DNA of 32,240 nucleotides from Verrucomicrobium sp. BvORR106 (GCF_000739655.1 NZ_BATR01000079.1:1-32240), one strand, 5' to 3'. Counted from the first letter of the stretch, positions 7,437 through 15,550 are shown. Notes: a model not told the origin generated them from the sequence alone. Numbers and translations are program-made.

Positions 7437-8198
7437 ATGAAGATCCGTTTTCGAGTGAAGACGTGGTGGGGCTTGATGCTCTGTGTCTGTGGACCGCGTG
7501 GTCTGGTGGCGGGACGGGATGCGGTGATCGCGGACTATCTGCGCGTGGTGACGCCGGATCGCGCACTGTTCTGGCATGCGTTCAAGTCGCTCTCGACGGT
7601 GACGCTGGATGTGGACGGTGATGGGAGGCTGGAGCGTCTGGTGACGTTCAACGGAGTGGGAGGACGCTATGGGAGCACCTGGGAGGTGTATGCATTGGAC
7701 GGGGGCGGACACAGGAAGCTGAAGGGGCCTGAGCAGGGGGTGGTGTTCCGGGCGGATAGGTTCTTTGTGGGTTATGTGGAGGAGGTGAAGGCTCACTGCC
7801 TGCTGGCCTATCACCCCGGCAAAGGGGGAGGTGATCTGGAGGCGTATCTTAGGTCTGGAGATGCGATGGTGGTGCGGCAGCTTCCGCCGTTGGACTTTGA
7901 GAAAGCGGGGGATCGGGTCATCTATGACAAGTACTTCCGGGGCCCGGATGAAGGCCATGCTCACCGCAGTCTGGTGGAGCATCCGGTGCGGGAGATGAAG
8001 CTGGATGAACTGCAGCAAGAGGGCTATGACCTGGTCTCCATCGATGCGGCCAGGCGAAGTCGAGCCCAGGTGGACGCGGCGGTGAAGGGCCTGCCTGCGC
8101 ATCAACAGCTGATACAGCCCTCCCAGTCGGCGCCAGTGGTGCCGGGTAACAAGGATGCCGAACGGCATCGAGTGGAGGAGGGTCAGGAGAGCCGGTGA
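7437..8198 (+). CDS. Secreted protein with DxDxDG calcium-loop-like motif
   Basis: 253 residues from ATG 7437, chosen over TTG 7416 because AAAGG (7425-7429) lies seven bases upstream. Residues 1-26 are a signal peptide (basic start MKIRFRVK, hydrophobic core, cleavage near VAG). Residues 58-66 read DVDGDGRLE, the spacing of a calcium-binding loop of EF-hand/FG-GAP type, within a beta-rich region. The C-terminal 60 residues are charged and Gln-rich. It is a diverged paralog of the protein at 8751-9380. Its stop overlaps the next start (TGATG at 8196-8200), so the three genes are probably one operon. Confidence 0.75.
   Translation: MKIRFRVKTWWGLMLCVCGPRGLVAGRDAVIADYLRVVTPDRALFWHAFKSLSTVTLDVDGDGRLERLVTFNGVGGRYGSTWEVYALDGGGHRKLKGPEQGVVFRADRFFVGYVEEVKAHCLLAYHPGKGGGDLEAYLRSGDAMVVRQLPPLDFEKAGDRVIYDKYFRGPDEGHAHRSLVEHPVREMKLDELQQEGYDLVSIDAARRSRAQVDAAVKGLPAHQQLIQPSQSAPVVPGNKDAERHRVEEGQESR
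8185..8189 (+). promoter_or_regulatory. Shine-Dalgarno inside the upstream gene
   Basis: AGGAG lies eight bases before ATG 8198, within the end of the preceding gene. It shows that at least some genes here use Shine-Dalgarno initiation, in contrast to most of the virion genes. Confidence 0.4.
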
Positions 8199-8743
8199 TG
8201 AAAGCGAAACTCTTCATTGGTGCCGGTGTGGCTCTGCTGGTGGCTGGTGCATGGTGGTGGCTGGCCAATGGAGCGCGTGATCAGTCCGGAAGGGGGCGTG
8301 CCGAGGTGAGTCTCCCAAGGGGAGGGGCCGGGCTTGTCGATGGGGCGGGGGTGAGCGACAGGGAGCGGATCGCAGAGCTGAAGAAGGATCTGTTGGTCCC
8401 TGTCGATGGGGCGTCGGAGTTGACGGAGGCGCAGATCGCAGGGCAGACGCGCGCGATCCGGGAGCTGGCCATGATGCAGAACCCGCAGGCGTCAGAAGCG
8501 CTGGTATCCCTGCTTTTTGCCCCGAAGGAAGTTTACTTCACCGGTGGGCTCACGGAGAATGGAGTTCCCTGGCAGAGTTACAGTCATCACGTCATGTTCT
8601 TTCTCAGCAAGACGGTGGAAGGAGCTCCGGTGCCGAAGAACAAAGCGTACTGCACGACAGAGGATATTGACGCGTTTCGCAGCTGGTGGCGGGGGCTTGA
8701 AGGGCGCATCCCGTACAAGGCGATGGGTGCCGATCCGAAGTAA
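8198..8743 (+). CDS. Single-pass membrane or exported hypothetical protein
   Basis: 181 residues. The ATG at 8198 overlaps the stop of the preceding gene by one base; GTG 8195 would add one residue. Residues 5-23 (LFIGAGVALLVAGAWWWLA) form an uncleaved anchor or signal peptide, followed by a flexible Gly/Arg-rich linker and a helical domain (ELTEAQIAGQTRAIRELAMM). The end contains HHVMFFLSKTVEGAP and a DAFRSWWRGLEGR helix. It is translationally coupled to both neighbours: the gap to the next start is seven bases. No family is recognised. Confidence 0.7.
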   Translation: MKAKLFIGAGVALLVAGAWWWLANGARDQSGRGRAEVSLPRGGAGLVDGAGVSDRERIAELKKDLLVPVDGASELTEAQIAGQTRAIRELAMMQNPQASEALVSLLFAPKEVYFTGGLTENGVPWQSYSHHVMFFLSKTVEGAPVPKNKAYCTTEDIDAFRSWWRGLEGRIPYKAMGADPK

Positions 8744-8750
8744 GATTGTC

Positions 8751-9380
8751 ATGAAACCAATTTTCCGTCTCACGCTTCTACTCGTTGGAACAGGGCTCTC
8801 GGGTCTTCTCGTCGCTCAAGAAGCGAACGAGTACCGTGACTACCTTGCGCATTCCACAAGGCTCCCCGTGTACGTTGAGGTGGCGCAGGATGAAATCCTC
8901 CGCTTCGAAACGGATGTGACCGGAGATGGCGCGCCGGAGGTCCTTTTCACGAAGTCCAGCCTTCGTGATGGCAAACTCGGATACCTCTGGTCCATCTACA
9001 AAGGAAAGGCTGGTGGCGGCCTGCGTCTGCTAGGGGATGTCACTTTCCCTGAGAAGGTCCTCACTCCTTCTGCATGGAAGCAAGATTCAGGTAAGTACGG
9101 GTTTTACACCTTTTTCCCTTCGGGGGCCAGCCAGGGGACGCTGACCTTTTTTGAAGTCGGAGACACTGGCGTGGTCGAGCGGGAATCCAGGAAGATCTCG
9201 CCCAATAGCACTGATAAAGTGGAGTTCGACAGTCTGTTTGCAGCGAGGCTCACTGGAGCCGTTCCCGCAATAGAACCCAAGCGAATACCCGTCTCCACCG
9301 TCATGGCTGCTCCAGTCGAAGTGCCAAAAGCGCCAGCGTTGGAATCTGCCCAAGCACCCCCAGCTCCCGAGAAGAAATAA
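8751..9380 (+). CDS. Secreted protein with DxTGDG motif, paralog of 7437-8198
   Basis: 209 residues. The open frame extends back to 8517, but that part overlaps the preceding gene; ATG 8751 gives a clean signal peptide (MKPIFRLTLLLVGTGLSGLLVAQ, cleavage before EANEY). Residues 55-63 are DVTGDGAPE, matching DVDGDGRLE of the paralog two genes upstream, with similar strands around it (VLFTKSS; YLWSIYKGK). The last 40 residues are Pro/Ala/Lys-rich and probably disordered. The local DNA is less G-rich than its neighbours. A calcium- or ligand-binding extracellular role is possible but unproven. Confidence 0.75.
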   Translation: MKPIFRLTLLLVGTGLSGLLVAQEANEYRDYLAHSTRLPVYVEVAQDEILRFETDVTGDGAPEVLFTKSSLRDGKLGYLWSIYKGKAGGGLRLLGDVTFPEKVLTPSAWKQDSGKYGFYTFFPSGASQGTLTFFEVGDTGVVERESRKISPNSTDKVEFDSLFAARLTGAVPAIEPKRIPVSTVMAAPVEVPKAPALESAQAPPAPEKK

Positions 9381-9400
9381 CGCCCTGCGTTGGGCGGTAA

Positions 9401-9438
9401 GAGGTGGAGAGGTGGAGAGGTGGAGAGGTGGAGAGGTG
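9401..9438. repeat. Short octamer array (ggtggaga)
   Basis: Four to five units of ggtggaga lie 20 bases after the preceding stop. The rest of the spacer to the terminase gene shows no gene. Confidence 0.8.
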
Positions 9439-9616
9439 AGGGTGATGGGTGGTTTGGACGATTCCGCATTGCGACCAATGCAGCTACGAGTGCGATCTGG
9501 GGCGTGATGTGAGATGAGGAGGGGGAATGGACGGGGCAGAGAAATAATGACGCCCCGCCGCCGGAGATGAACAAGGTCCTTGCTATGTCTCAAAGGTGCG
9601 CTAATCTGTGTTGGCC

Positions 9617-10054
9617 ATGCCCGTACTGGAGAATCCACGTCATGAAGCGTTTGCGCAGGGGCTTGCGTCGGGACTGACGGCGGTGGAGGCCTATAAGCGG
9701 GCGGGGTACCGTGGGGGCGGGGCCAATGCCTGGCGGCTGCATGGGACGGAGGAGGTGCGGGCGCGGGTGAGGGAGTTGCAGGAAATCACCTCGGCACGGG
9801 CGGGGATGAGCCGGGAGGAGGCGGTGGCGATGTGCATCGAGATCCTGAAGGCGCCGCCGAGTGCGGCGCATCTGGAGCACCCGCTGTGTGAGCTGAAGAT
9901 GGGGAAGGACGGGCCCTATGCGATCTTTCCCGACAAACGCGGGGTCATGGAGCGCCTGGCGAAGATGCTGGGCTGGGATGAGCCGGAGAAACACGATGTG
10001 CAGATGACGGGGCCGCGCGGGGTGCTGGCGGGAGTGATGAGGCGTAAAAATTAG
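9617..10054 (+). CDS. Phage terminase small subunit
   Basis: 145 residues from ATG 9617 (in-frame GTG 9608 and TTG 9611 are less likely). The N-terminus NPRHEAFAQGLASGLTAVEA followed by YKRAGY is the DNA-binding helix-turn-helix pattern typical of small terminases (Terminase_2-like). Residues about 60-75 (MSREEAVAMCIEILKAPPSA) resemble the following oligomerisation helices. It recognises phage DNA and guides the large subunit in packaging. The large subunit follows after one small gene. The stop TAG (10052-10054) lies inside the first ttaggaa heptad of a repeat array. No Shine-Dalgarno is present. Confidence 0.85.
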   Translation: MPVLENPRHEAFAQGLASGLTAVEAYKRAGYRGGGANAWRLHGTEEVRARVRELQEITSARAGMSREEAVAMCIEILKAPPSAAHLEHPLCELKMGKDGPYAIFPDKRGVMERLAKMLGWDEPEKHDVQMTGPRGVLAGVMRRKN

Positions 10055-10320
10055 GAATTAGGAATGATGAAGTAGGAATGAATGCAGGGGAACCGCTGAC
10101 AGACGCTCACGGGACGCTGACAATGAGATGTTGAGAGGGATGGGAAACCACTCATTGGCACTCATGGAACACTGATGGGGAAGGTTTAGACAGAATTAAC
10201 AGAATTTACGGAATTAGGGTTTGGCTTTGAATGAAGGACGTGGCTGGGGCCGAATAGGGAGGCGGGCCGTGTTTTTCAGAACCATTGGTGTTTCGTTAGT
10301 GAACATCAGTGGTTTCAGAA
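10051..10320. repeat. Dispersed long repeat, copy A
   Basis: It opens with heptads ttaggaa, ttaggaa, tgatgaa, gtaggaa, then a block with ggggaaccgctgac, ttggcactcatgg, ggaaggtttagacagaatt, gccgaatagggagg and gtttcgttagtgaacatcag. The same order occurs at 12295-12522 (copy B); the second half also occurs at 23650-23832 (copy D) and partly at 16300-16400 (copy C). No gene is seen in this spacer. Confidence 0.8.
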
Positions 10321-10375
10321 GTCCCCCTCTGTGGTTTTCAAGTGCTTGAATTCTGGATTTGAAAGGGAAATTACG

Positions 10376-10630
10376 ATGAAACAACACGATCGATACATGC
10401 AGAAGGCGGACAATGGGCAGGCGTTTCGGGATGCGATCATCGCGGCGGGGGAGGCGGAGCGGGCGAAGAAGCGAAGGTCGGCGGGGAATCCACAACCTGC
10501 GGCCCCGGCGCAGACGGTGCCGGCGGAGCGGCGGACGGCGTTGCTGGGTGGTCCGGCACCGTCGCGATCGAGTGGTGTGGGGCCGGAGAAGAAGAAACAG
10601 CGTGGGTCTGGGTCGCTGTTGATGCCGTGA
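10376..10630 (+). CDS. Small basic phage protein between terminase subunits
   Basis: 84 residues from ATG 10376, with AAAGGG (10362-10367) eight bases upstream as Shine-Dalgarno; the frame extends to 10331 but without support. The N-terminal half is charged and helical (MKQHDRYMQKADNGQAFRDA), with a basic EAERAKKRRS stretch; the rest is Pro/Ala/Gly/Ser-rich and likely disordered. It ends four bases into the upstream in-frame GTG of the large terminase, suggesting coupling. It may assist packaging, but there is no recognisable domain. Confidence 0.6.
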   Translation: MKQHDRYMQKADNGQAFRDAIIAAGEAERAKKRRSAGNPQPAAPAQTVPAERRTALLGGPAPSRSSGVGPEKKKQRGSGSLLMP

Positions 10631-10638
10631 GGGATGTG

Positions 10639-12297
10639 ATGAGTGCGAACATGAACGCCAACGTGAACGGGACTGGGGAGTGGACGGCGGAGGAGCTTCG
10701 GGAGTTCGAGGAGTGCGTCTCCTCGAAGTCCTGGCGCCTGCGGCATCTGTACCAGATCCTGCCGGAGGACGGGGCGGTGATGGTGCCGTTTGAGCTGCGG
10801 CCGGAGCAGGCGCAGTTCATGCTGGCACGGCATACGCGGAACTTCGTGCCGAAGGCGCGCAAGTTGGGGATGTCTACCTTCATCGTGCTGGACTACCTGG
10901 ACACGTGCATCTTCACGCCGAACACGCTGTGCGCGCACATCGACAAGAAGGAGGCGGATGCGAAAGACAAGCTGCACATTGCCCGCATGGCGTGGGAGTC
11001 GGGGCCGCGGCATCCGGACCCGGCGCTGGCGGAGCTGTGGCGCTGGATCCAGGAGGAGAATCCGCTGGTGAAGGACAACGGCGGGTGCCTGGAGTGGGCG
11101 AACGGGAGCAGCCAGAGTGCGGATGTGAGCTTTACCGGCGGGACGCCGCAGCGGCTGCATGTGTCTGAGTACGGGCCGATCGCGGCGCAGAAGCCGGCGA
11201 AGGCGGCGGAGATCAAGAGGGGATCGATCAATGCGGTGCCGGCGACGGGGATCATCGACATCGAGACGACGATGGAGGGCGGGCGGTTTGGCGAGTGTTA
11301 CGCGCTCTTCAAGCTGGCGCTGGAGTCGGTGGGGCAGGATCTGACGGCGCTGGACTGGCGGCTGCACTTCTTCTCCTGGGTGAACCACCCGAGCTATGCG
11401 CTGCCGGGGCGGGTGCCGCTGCGGGCGGAGACGGTGCGGTACTTCGCGGAGCTAAGGGAGACTCACGGTATTGAGGTGCTGCCGGAGCGGCAGGCTTGGT
11501 ACGAGGTAAAACGTCGCGAGCAGGGGGAGGACATGTTCCAGCAGTTCCCCACGGTGGTGGAGGAGTGCGACCGCCATGTGGTCTCTGGCCAGATCTACAC
11601 GGAGATGACGCGCCTGCGGGCGGCGGGGCGGGTGCGGGAGTTCGCGCCGGAGGTGGGGCTGCCGCTGTACACCTTCTGGGACCTGGGCAGCAGCGACAAT
11701 ACGGCGGGCTGGCTGGTGCAGCCGGCGGGGAAGGATGTGAACTGGCTGGACTGGGCGGCGGGGGAAGGCCAGGGCGCGGCGGGCGTGGCGGCGGTGATCC
11801 GCGCTTGGGAGCGGGTGCACGGGCCGGTGGCAGGGCACTACCTGCCGCATGATGCGGTGATCACGGACAAGGGGAGCGGGAAGACGTACCGGCAGCAGTT
11901 GATCGAGGCAGGCATCCCGTCGCAGATGATCCATGTGGTGCCTCGAACCCCGGACGTGTGGGTGGGGATCAATGAGCTGCGCAAGATCCTGCCGCATGCG
12001 TGGTTCCACCGGCGGACGGATGTGGAGCAGCTCAGTGAGACAGGGGCGAAGCTGCCCTCTGGCGTGGGGAGGCTGGAGGGCTATCGGCGGATGCCGCAGA
12101 CGAGCAGCGGGGTGCTGCGGGATGCGCCGATGCATGACCTGTGCTCGCACACGGCGGATGCGGCGCGGACGTTCGCGGAGGCTCGGGCGGCGGGGATGAT
12201 CCGCGGTGGTGGTGGAGGTGGTGCGGTGACGGGCCTGGGCGTGAAGGTGACGGCGGGGTATGGGGGGGCGCGCCGCGGAGCGGCGAATTATAAATGA
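10639..12297 (+). CDS. Phage terminase large subunit
   Basis: 552 residues from ATG 10639 (gaggga just upstream); GTG 10627, which overlaps the preceding stop, is an alternative. ATPase half: a Walker-A-like loop KARKLGMST (72-80), of the deviant type common in large terminases; a Walker B RLHVSEYGP (172-180) with acidic E177; and a coupling-type TTMEGG (210-215). Nuclease half: an RNase-H-like strand FWDLGSSDNT (346-355) with D348, then YLPHD (401-405), and MHDLCSHTADAAR (498-510), supplying the likely metal-binding acids. It powers DNA translocation into the prohead. Its stop TGA is the first three bases of heptad tgatgaa, and repeat copies A and B flank this gene and its small neighbour. 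Confidence 0.9.
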   Translation: MSANMNANVNGTGEWTAEELREFEECVSSKSWRLRHLYQILPEDGAVMVPFELRPEQAQFMLARHTRNFVPKARKLGMSTFIVLDYLDTCIFTPNTLCAHIDKKEADAKDKLHIARMAWESGPRHPDPALAELWRWIQEENPLVKDNGGCLEWANGSSQSADVSFTGGTPQRLHVSEYGPIAAQKPAKAAEIKRGSINAVPATGIIDIETTMEGGRFGECYALFKLALESVGQDLTALDWRLHFFSWVNHPSYALPGRVPLRAETVRYFAELRETHGIEVLPERQAWYEVKRREQGEDMFQQFPTVVEECDRHVVSGQIYTEMTRLRAAGRVREFAPEVGLPLYTFWDLGSSDNTAGWLVQPAGKDVNWLDWAAGEGQGAAGVAAVIRAWERVHGPVAGHYLPHDAVITDKGSGKTYRQQLIEAGIPSQMIHVVPRTPDVWVGINELRKILPHAWFHRRTDVEQLSETGAKLPSGVGRLEGYRRMPQTSSGVLRDAPMHDLCSHTADAARTFAEARAAGMIRGGGGGGAVTGLGVKVTAGYGGARRGAANYK

Positions 12298-12522
12298 TGA
12301 ATTAGGAATTAGGAATGAATGAAGGGGAACCGCTGACGGACGCTAACGGAACGCTGACGATGAGGAATGAGAAATCACTTATTGGCACTGATGGGGAAGG
12401 CTTAGACAGAATTTACGGAATTGGGGTTGGCTTCGAATGACAGATGTGGCCGTGGCCGAATAGGGGGCAAACTGTGTTTCTTGAGAACTGTTAGTGTTTT
12501 GTGAGTGAATATCAGTGGTTTC
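12295..12522. repeat. Dispersed long repeat, copy B
   Basis: It begins with heptads tgatgaa (containing the terminase stop codon), ttaggaa, ttaggaa, tgaatga, and then follows copy A with small deletions. Direct orientation relative to copy A, 2.2 kb apart. Confidence 0.8.
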
Positions 12523-12825
12523 TTTCCGCCGTAATTCTGTCAACTCTGTTTAAAAGGCGTTCCTCTGTGTTCTCTGTGACTCTGTGGTTGGTTGGGGGTG
12601 CGTCGTGGGTTTCGTTGGAAGTCGGGGTGTGGGAGGGGGTGAGGCCGGGTTTCGCACCTGAGGGTGGGAGTTGTTGGTAGTAACCCAGGGCGTTGCCCTG
12701 GGCTGGTATGAGGTCGGGCCCTTGGCCCTGAGCTGCGATGCGGGAGGCAGAAGGCTGGCGCTGGGCGAGGTGGCTCGCGAGGGGATAGGACGAATAGGGA
12801 AGATGGGACTGATGGGGCCTCAGGC
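12523..12825. other. Gene-free spacer with host-type repeats
   Basis: It holds a 33-bp segment (12557-12589, core tcctctgtgttctctgtgac) that recurs almost unchanged at 16483-16516, and the double hairpin at 12684-12728. No gene is visible. Confidence 0.6.
12684..12728. repeat. REP-like double hairpin, copy 1
   Basis: CCCAGGGC-GTT-GCCCTGGG (12684-12702) followed by GGGCC-CTT-GGCCC (12716-12728). Copy 2 is at 17876-17920, with an A-T to T-A swap in the first stem. Confidence 0.75.
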
Positions 12826-12860
12826 ACTTTTGACTTTTCACTCTTAACTTTTCACTGCGT
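12826..12860. repeat. Pyrimidine-rich heptads reaching a start codon
   Basis: Five in-register heptads: acttttg, acttttc, actctta, acttttc, actgcgt. The last overlaps GTG 12859. This is the reverse complement of the agtgaaa heptads found after stops. Confidence 0.75.
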
Positions 12861-13281
12861 GAACGAAGCTATGGTTGTGAACCTGCGCCTGACTCCAGTA
12901 GAACTTGCGGCTCGGGTCTACAAGCTCGAGCCTTGTGCGAGAACGTTTCGGGAGGATCTGGAGGGGCATTTGATCAATGGGTATGTGTTTAATACGCCGG
13001 AGCTTTTTTTGATGGGGCGGGCGGTGGATTCGTCGGCGCCGTATGAGGTGGTGACGGATCCCTGGCAGGTGTTTGCGCGGGAGCGGTGCGATGCGTGGCT
13101 GTGCTACCTGGCGGCGGGGGATCTGACGCGGATGCCGGGGCTGATCCCTTATGAATTGCCGAAAATAGGGTTTGAGCGGGGGAATATCTTGCGTTACTAT
13201 CGGTACGGGAGATTAACGAACAAGATTCTATGCTCGACCACCCTGATACACTCGGCGGCCCGTATTTCGACCGCGACCTGA
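12859..13281 (+). CDS. Small phage protein upstream of portal
   Basis: 140 residues from GTG 12859, or 136 from ATG 12871. It is mixed alpha/beta with clear coding character up to about residue 115 (ELFLMGRAVDSSAPYEVVTDPW; RERCDAWLCYLAAGDL), so it is a credible virion-module gene. The last 17 residues overlap the start of the next gene in another frame and look like out-of-frame sequence, and the DNA just before (13206-13228) resembles the gattaacaagatt repeat. The original stop may therefore have been replaced. By position it may be a head or tail accessory protein, but no family is recognised. Confidence 0.6.
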   Translation: MNEAMVVNLRLTPVELAARVYKLEPCARTFREDLEGHLINGYVFNTPELFLMGRAVDSSAPYEVVTDPWQVFARERCDAWLCYLAAGDLTRMPGLIPYELPKIGFERGNILRYYRYGRLTNKILCSTTLIHSAARISTAT

Positions 13282-13622
13282 TTGGCCCTGATGGGCGCTT
13301 GAACCGCTTTTGCAAAGGCCAGTCGGCTCCGAAGCAGACGGCGACGCAGAAGAAGGCGGAGCTGAAGAACCTGGAGCTGATGGAGAAGATGCTGAACCAG
13401 AAGCCTGAGAAGATGCCGGAGATCAACATCCCGCCTGCTCCGGAGCCGGTGGCGATTCCCCCCGCGCCTTCCCAAAGCAGCGCGGATGTGGAGGACGCGG
13501 ACCAGGAGGCGCGTCGCGCGGCGGGCAAACGCTACGGTCTGCTGCGCACGACGTATGCGGGTGCGACGGGCGGCTATGGCGGGACGAAGCCGCTGGGGGG
13601 AGTGAGGTCGCTGCTTGGATGA
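13230..13622 (+). CDS. Small phage structural or accessory protein
   Basis: 130 residues from ATG 13230, overlapping the previous gene by 52 bases. It has an N-terminal region, a short helical charged stretch (KAELKNLELMEKMLNQKPEKM, about 45-65), a Pro-rich linker, and a Gly-rich C-terminus ending GGVRSLLG. Such a short coil plus a Gly-rich tail is common among podovirus small virion proteins encoded just before the portal (T7 has genes 6.7 and 7.3 there). That parallel is by position and style only. An agtaaaa/agtgaaa heptad array starts on the base after its stop. Confidence 0.6.
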   Translation: MLDHPDTLGGPYFDRDLIGPDGRLNRFCKGQSAPKQTATQKKAELKNLELMEKMLNQKPEKMPEINIPPAPEPVAIPPAPSQSSADVEDADQEARRAAGKRYGLLRTTYAGATGGYGGTKPLGGVRSLLG

Positions 13623-13657
13623 AGTAAAAAGTTGAGAGTGAAAAGTGAAAAGTGGGG
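13623..13657. repeat. agtgaaa-type heptad array after a stop
   Basis: Five heptads in register: agtaaaa, agttgag, agtgaaa, agtgaaa, agtgggg, starting immediately after TGA 13620-13622. Confidence 0.8.
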
Positions 13658-13661
13658 GGGC

Positions 13662-13733
13662 GGTTGAGTTGTGCCGCAAGCGGCACGTTGAGGCGCTACG
13701 CTGGTTTAGGCGGGCTACGCCCTGGTTTAGGGA
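13662..13733. repeat. TTGAG/TTTAG hairpin modules
   Basis: Modules start with ttgag or tttag and carry a short hairpin: GTGCCGC-AA-GCGGCAC (13671-13686), GCG-CTA-CGC, and GGGC-TAC-GCCC. The same modules with other stems occur at 15551-15616, 17474-17580, 20092-20147, 20339-20433, 21907-22058 and 22783-22850, and inverted at 23876-23941. Confidence 0.8.
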
Positions 13734-13854
13734 CTGAGGCGCTGGGTGGTTGGCTGCCTGGTACTTTGCTTGGATGCCTATGAAGATGCGAAAGATGATG
13801 ACCTGGAACCTGTTGGCGCATCGAACCTGACTTGGGTTTGGTTTTGGATGCCCT

Positions 13855-13882
13855 ACTTTTTACTTACTACTTTTCACTCCGA
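13855..13882. repeat. acttttc heptads before the portal gene
   Basis: Heptads acttttt, acttact, acttttc, actccga end eight bases before ATG 13891. They face the agtgaaa array at 13623-13657 as an inverted pair around the spacer. Confidence 0.75.
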
Positions 13883-13890
13883 TCTGCCTC

Positions 13891-15519
13891 ATGCCTTCCT
13901 ACAGCCCCAATGACACCGCCCGCCGCAAAGCTCTCGTCGACCGCATCATGCTGCGATGGCAATCGGCACAGGCGGAGAGGGGGCCTTGGCTGGGGCTGTG
14001 GCAGCAGATGGCGGACTATGTGCGACCGAACCGATCGACGGTGAAGGGGCGGATGGATGCGCCGAGTCTGGCGGGGTTTGAGTCGGTTTTTGATGGGACG
14101 GCGATCTCGGCGAACATGACGCTGGCGTCCGGGTGCATGTCGCGGCTGACGCCGGCGCAGGCGCCTTGGTTTGCGTTTGATCCGCCGCGGGAGCTGCGCC
14201 AGAACGATGCAGCGAAGCGCTGGTACGCGGAGTGCTCGGAGATTGCGCTGGAGGCGCTGGCGACGTCGAACTTTTACACGGAGCTGCATGAGGCGTATCT
14301 GGATCGCGGGGCCTTTGGCACGTGCTGTCTGCATGTGGAGGGGACGCAGAAGCATCCGCTGAACTTCAAGGCGCATGACATCGGGACGTATGCGTTTCTC
14401 AATGGGGCGGACGGCATGGTGGACACGGTGTTCCGCGAGCTGACGTACACGGCGCGGGAGGCGGCGCAGGTGTATGAGGTGAAGGAGCTGCCGGAGTGTC
14501 TGCAGCGGGTGCTGCTGGAGCCGGGCTCCTCCCAACAGGGGGAGCGGCATGACTTCCTGCATGTGATCTACCCGCGGGAGGATGCGGAGCGGGATGCGGC
14601 GAAGATGGACGGGGCGAACAAGCCGGTGGCCTCGGTGCACATCCATGTGAAGACGCGCACGATCGTGCGTGTGGGTGGGTACGAGGAAATGCCGACGATC
14701 GGCTCGCGGTATCTGCGCTGGGGCACGGGGGCGTACGGGATCTGCCCCACGTGGCAGGCGCTGCCGGAGGCGCGCCAGCTCAATGAGCTGCAGAAGAACC
14801 TGGACGTGCTGGCGGAGGTGGCGGCCTTTCCCCGGCTGCTGCTGCCGGATGACATGGAGGGGGAGGTGGATCTGCGGGCGACGGGGACGACTTATTTCAA
14901 AGATCCCAACCGGGTGCCGCGGGAGTGGCTGACGCAGGGCCGGTATGATGTGGGGCTGGATCGCGTGAAGGCGCGGCAGGAGGCGATCAAGTCGGCGTTT
15001 CACGTGGAGCTGTTCCAGATGTGGGCGGCGATCACGAAGCAGATGACGGCGTATGAGGTGGGCGAGCGGGCGCAGGAGAAGGTGGAGCTGTTCTCACCCA
15101 CGTTCACGCTGCTCTCCACGGAGATGTACGGGCCGATTTTGCGGCGGGTGTTTTCCCTGCTCATGCGGCAGGGTGTGTTCCCCATGCCGCCGGAGGAGGC
15201 GGTGTACCAGAATGAGCGGGGCATGTGGGCGGTCTCGGACCCGAAGCTGCGCTACACCTCCCGCCTGGCGCTGGCGCTGAAGGCGGTGAACAACCAGGCG
15301 CTGAATCGGGTGCTGGGCATGATGGGCCCGGTGATGCAGTTCAACCCGGCGGTGGCAGACAACCTGAACTGGGATGTGGCCATGCGCGACATCGCGCTGA
15401 ACGAGGGCGTGCCGGTGGAGTGGATGCCGTCGGAGGATGAGGTTGCTGAAATGCGCCGGGGACGGGCGGAGGCAGCGGCTATGGAGGCCCAGGCGGGGAT
15501 GGGGCAAGTGAAAAGTTAA
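13891..15519 (+). CDS. Phage portal (head-to-tail connector) protein
   Basis: 542 residues, close to T7 gp8 (536). The N-terminal segment RWQSAQAERGPWLGLWQQMADYVRP, then FESVFDGTAISANMTLASG, and the later LQKNLDVLAEVAAFPRLLLPDD and TAYEVGERAQEKVELFSPTF are the conserved style of the T7-type head-tail connector family (PF12236). Twelve copies form the ring at one capsid vertex through which DNA is packaged and ejected. No Shine-Dalgarno; the leader is a pyrimidine-rich heptad array. The last residues VKS and the stop TAA are encoded by agtgaaa/agttaag heptads, so the true C-terminus may have been trimmed or replaced by repeat sequence. Confidence 0.9.
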   Translation: MPSYSPNDTARRKALVDRIMLRWQSAQAERGPWLGLWQQMADYVRPNRSTVKGRMDAPSLAGFESVFDGTAISANMTLASGCMSRLTPAQAPWFAFDPPRELRQNDAAKRWYAECSEIALEALATSNFYTELHEAYLDRGAFGTCCLHVEGTQKHPLNFKAHDIGTYAFLNGADGMVDTVFRELTYTAREAAQVYEVKELPECLQRVLLEPGSSQQGERHDFLHVIYPREDAERDAAKMDGANKPVASVHIHVKTRTIVRVGGYEEMPTIGSRYLRWGTGAYGICPTWQALPEARQLNELQKNLDVLAEVAAFPRLLLPDDMEGEVDLRATGTTYFKDPNRVPREWLTQGRYDVGLDRVKARQEAIKSAFHVELFQMWAAITKQMTAYEVGERAQEKVELFSPTFTLLSTEMYGPILRRVFSLLMRQGVFPMPPEEAVYQNERGMWAVSDPKLRYTSRLALALKAVNNQALNRVLGMMGPVMQFNPAVADNLNWDVAMRDIALNEGVPVEWMPSEDEVAEMRRGRAEAAAMEAQAGMGQVKS

Positions 15520-15541
15520 GAGTGAAAAGTGATAAGTGGGG
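15507..15541. repeat. agtgaaa heptad array containing the portal stop
   Basis: Heptads agtgaaa (15507-15513), agttaag (15514-15520, holding TAA), agtgaaa, agtgata, agtgggg. The array begins inside the coding sequence. Confidence 0.85.
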
Positions 15542-15550
15542 AGGGGGGAA

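Noticed and set aside
9580-9607. Promoter before the small terminase: TTGCTA and TAATCT separated by 16 bases.
   Set aside because: Only partial matches to a sigma-70 consensus, which is itself unproven for this host; not strong enough to list.
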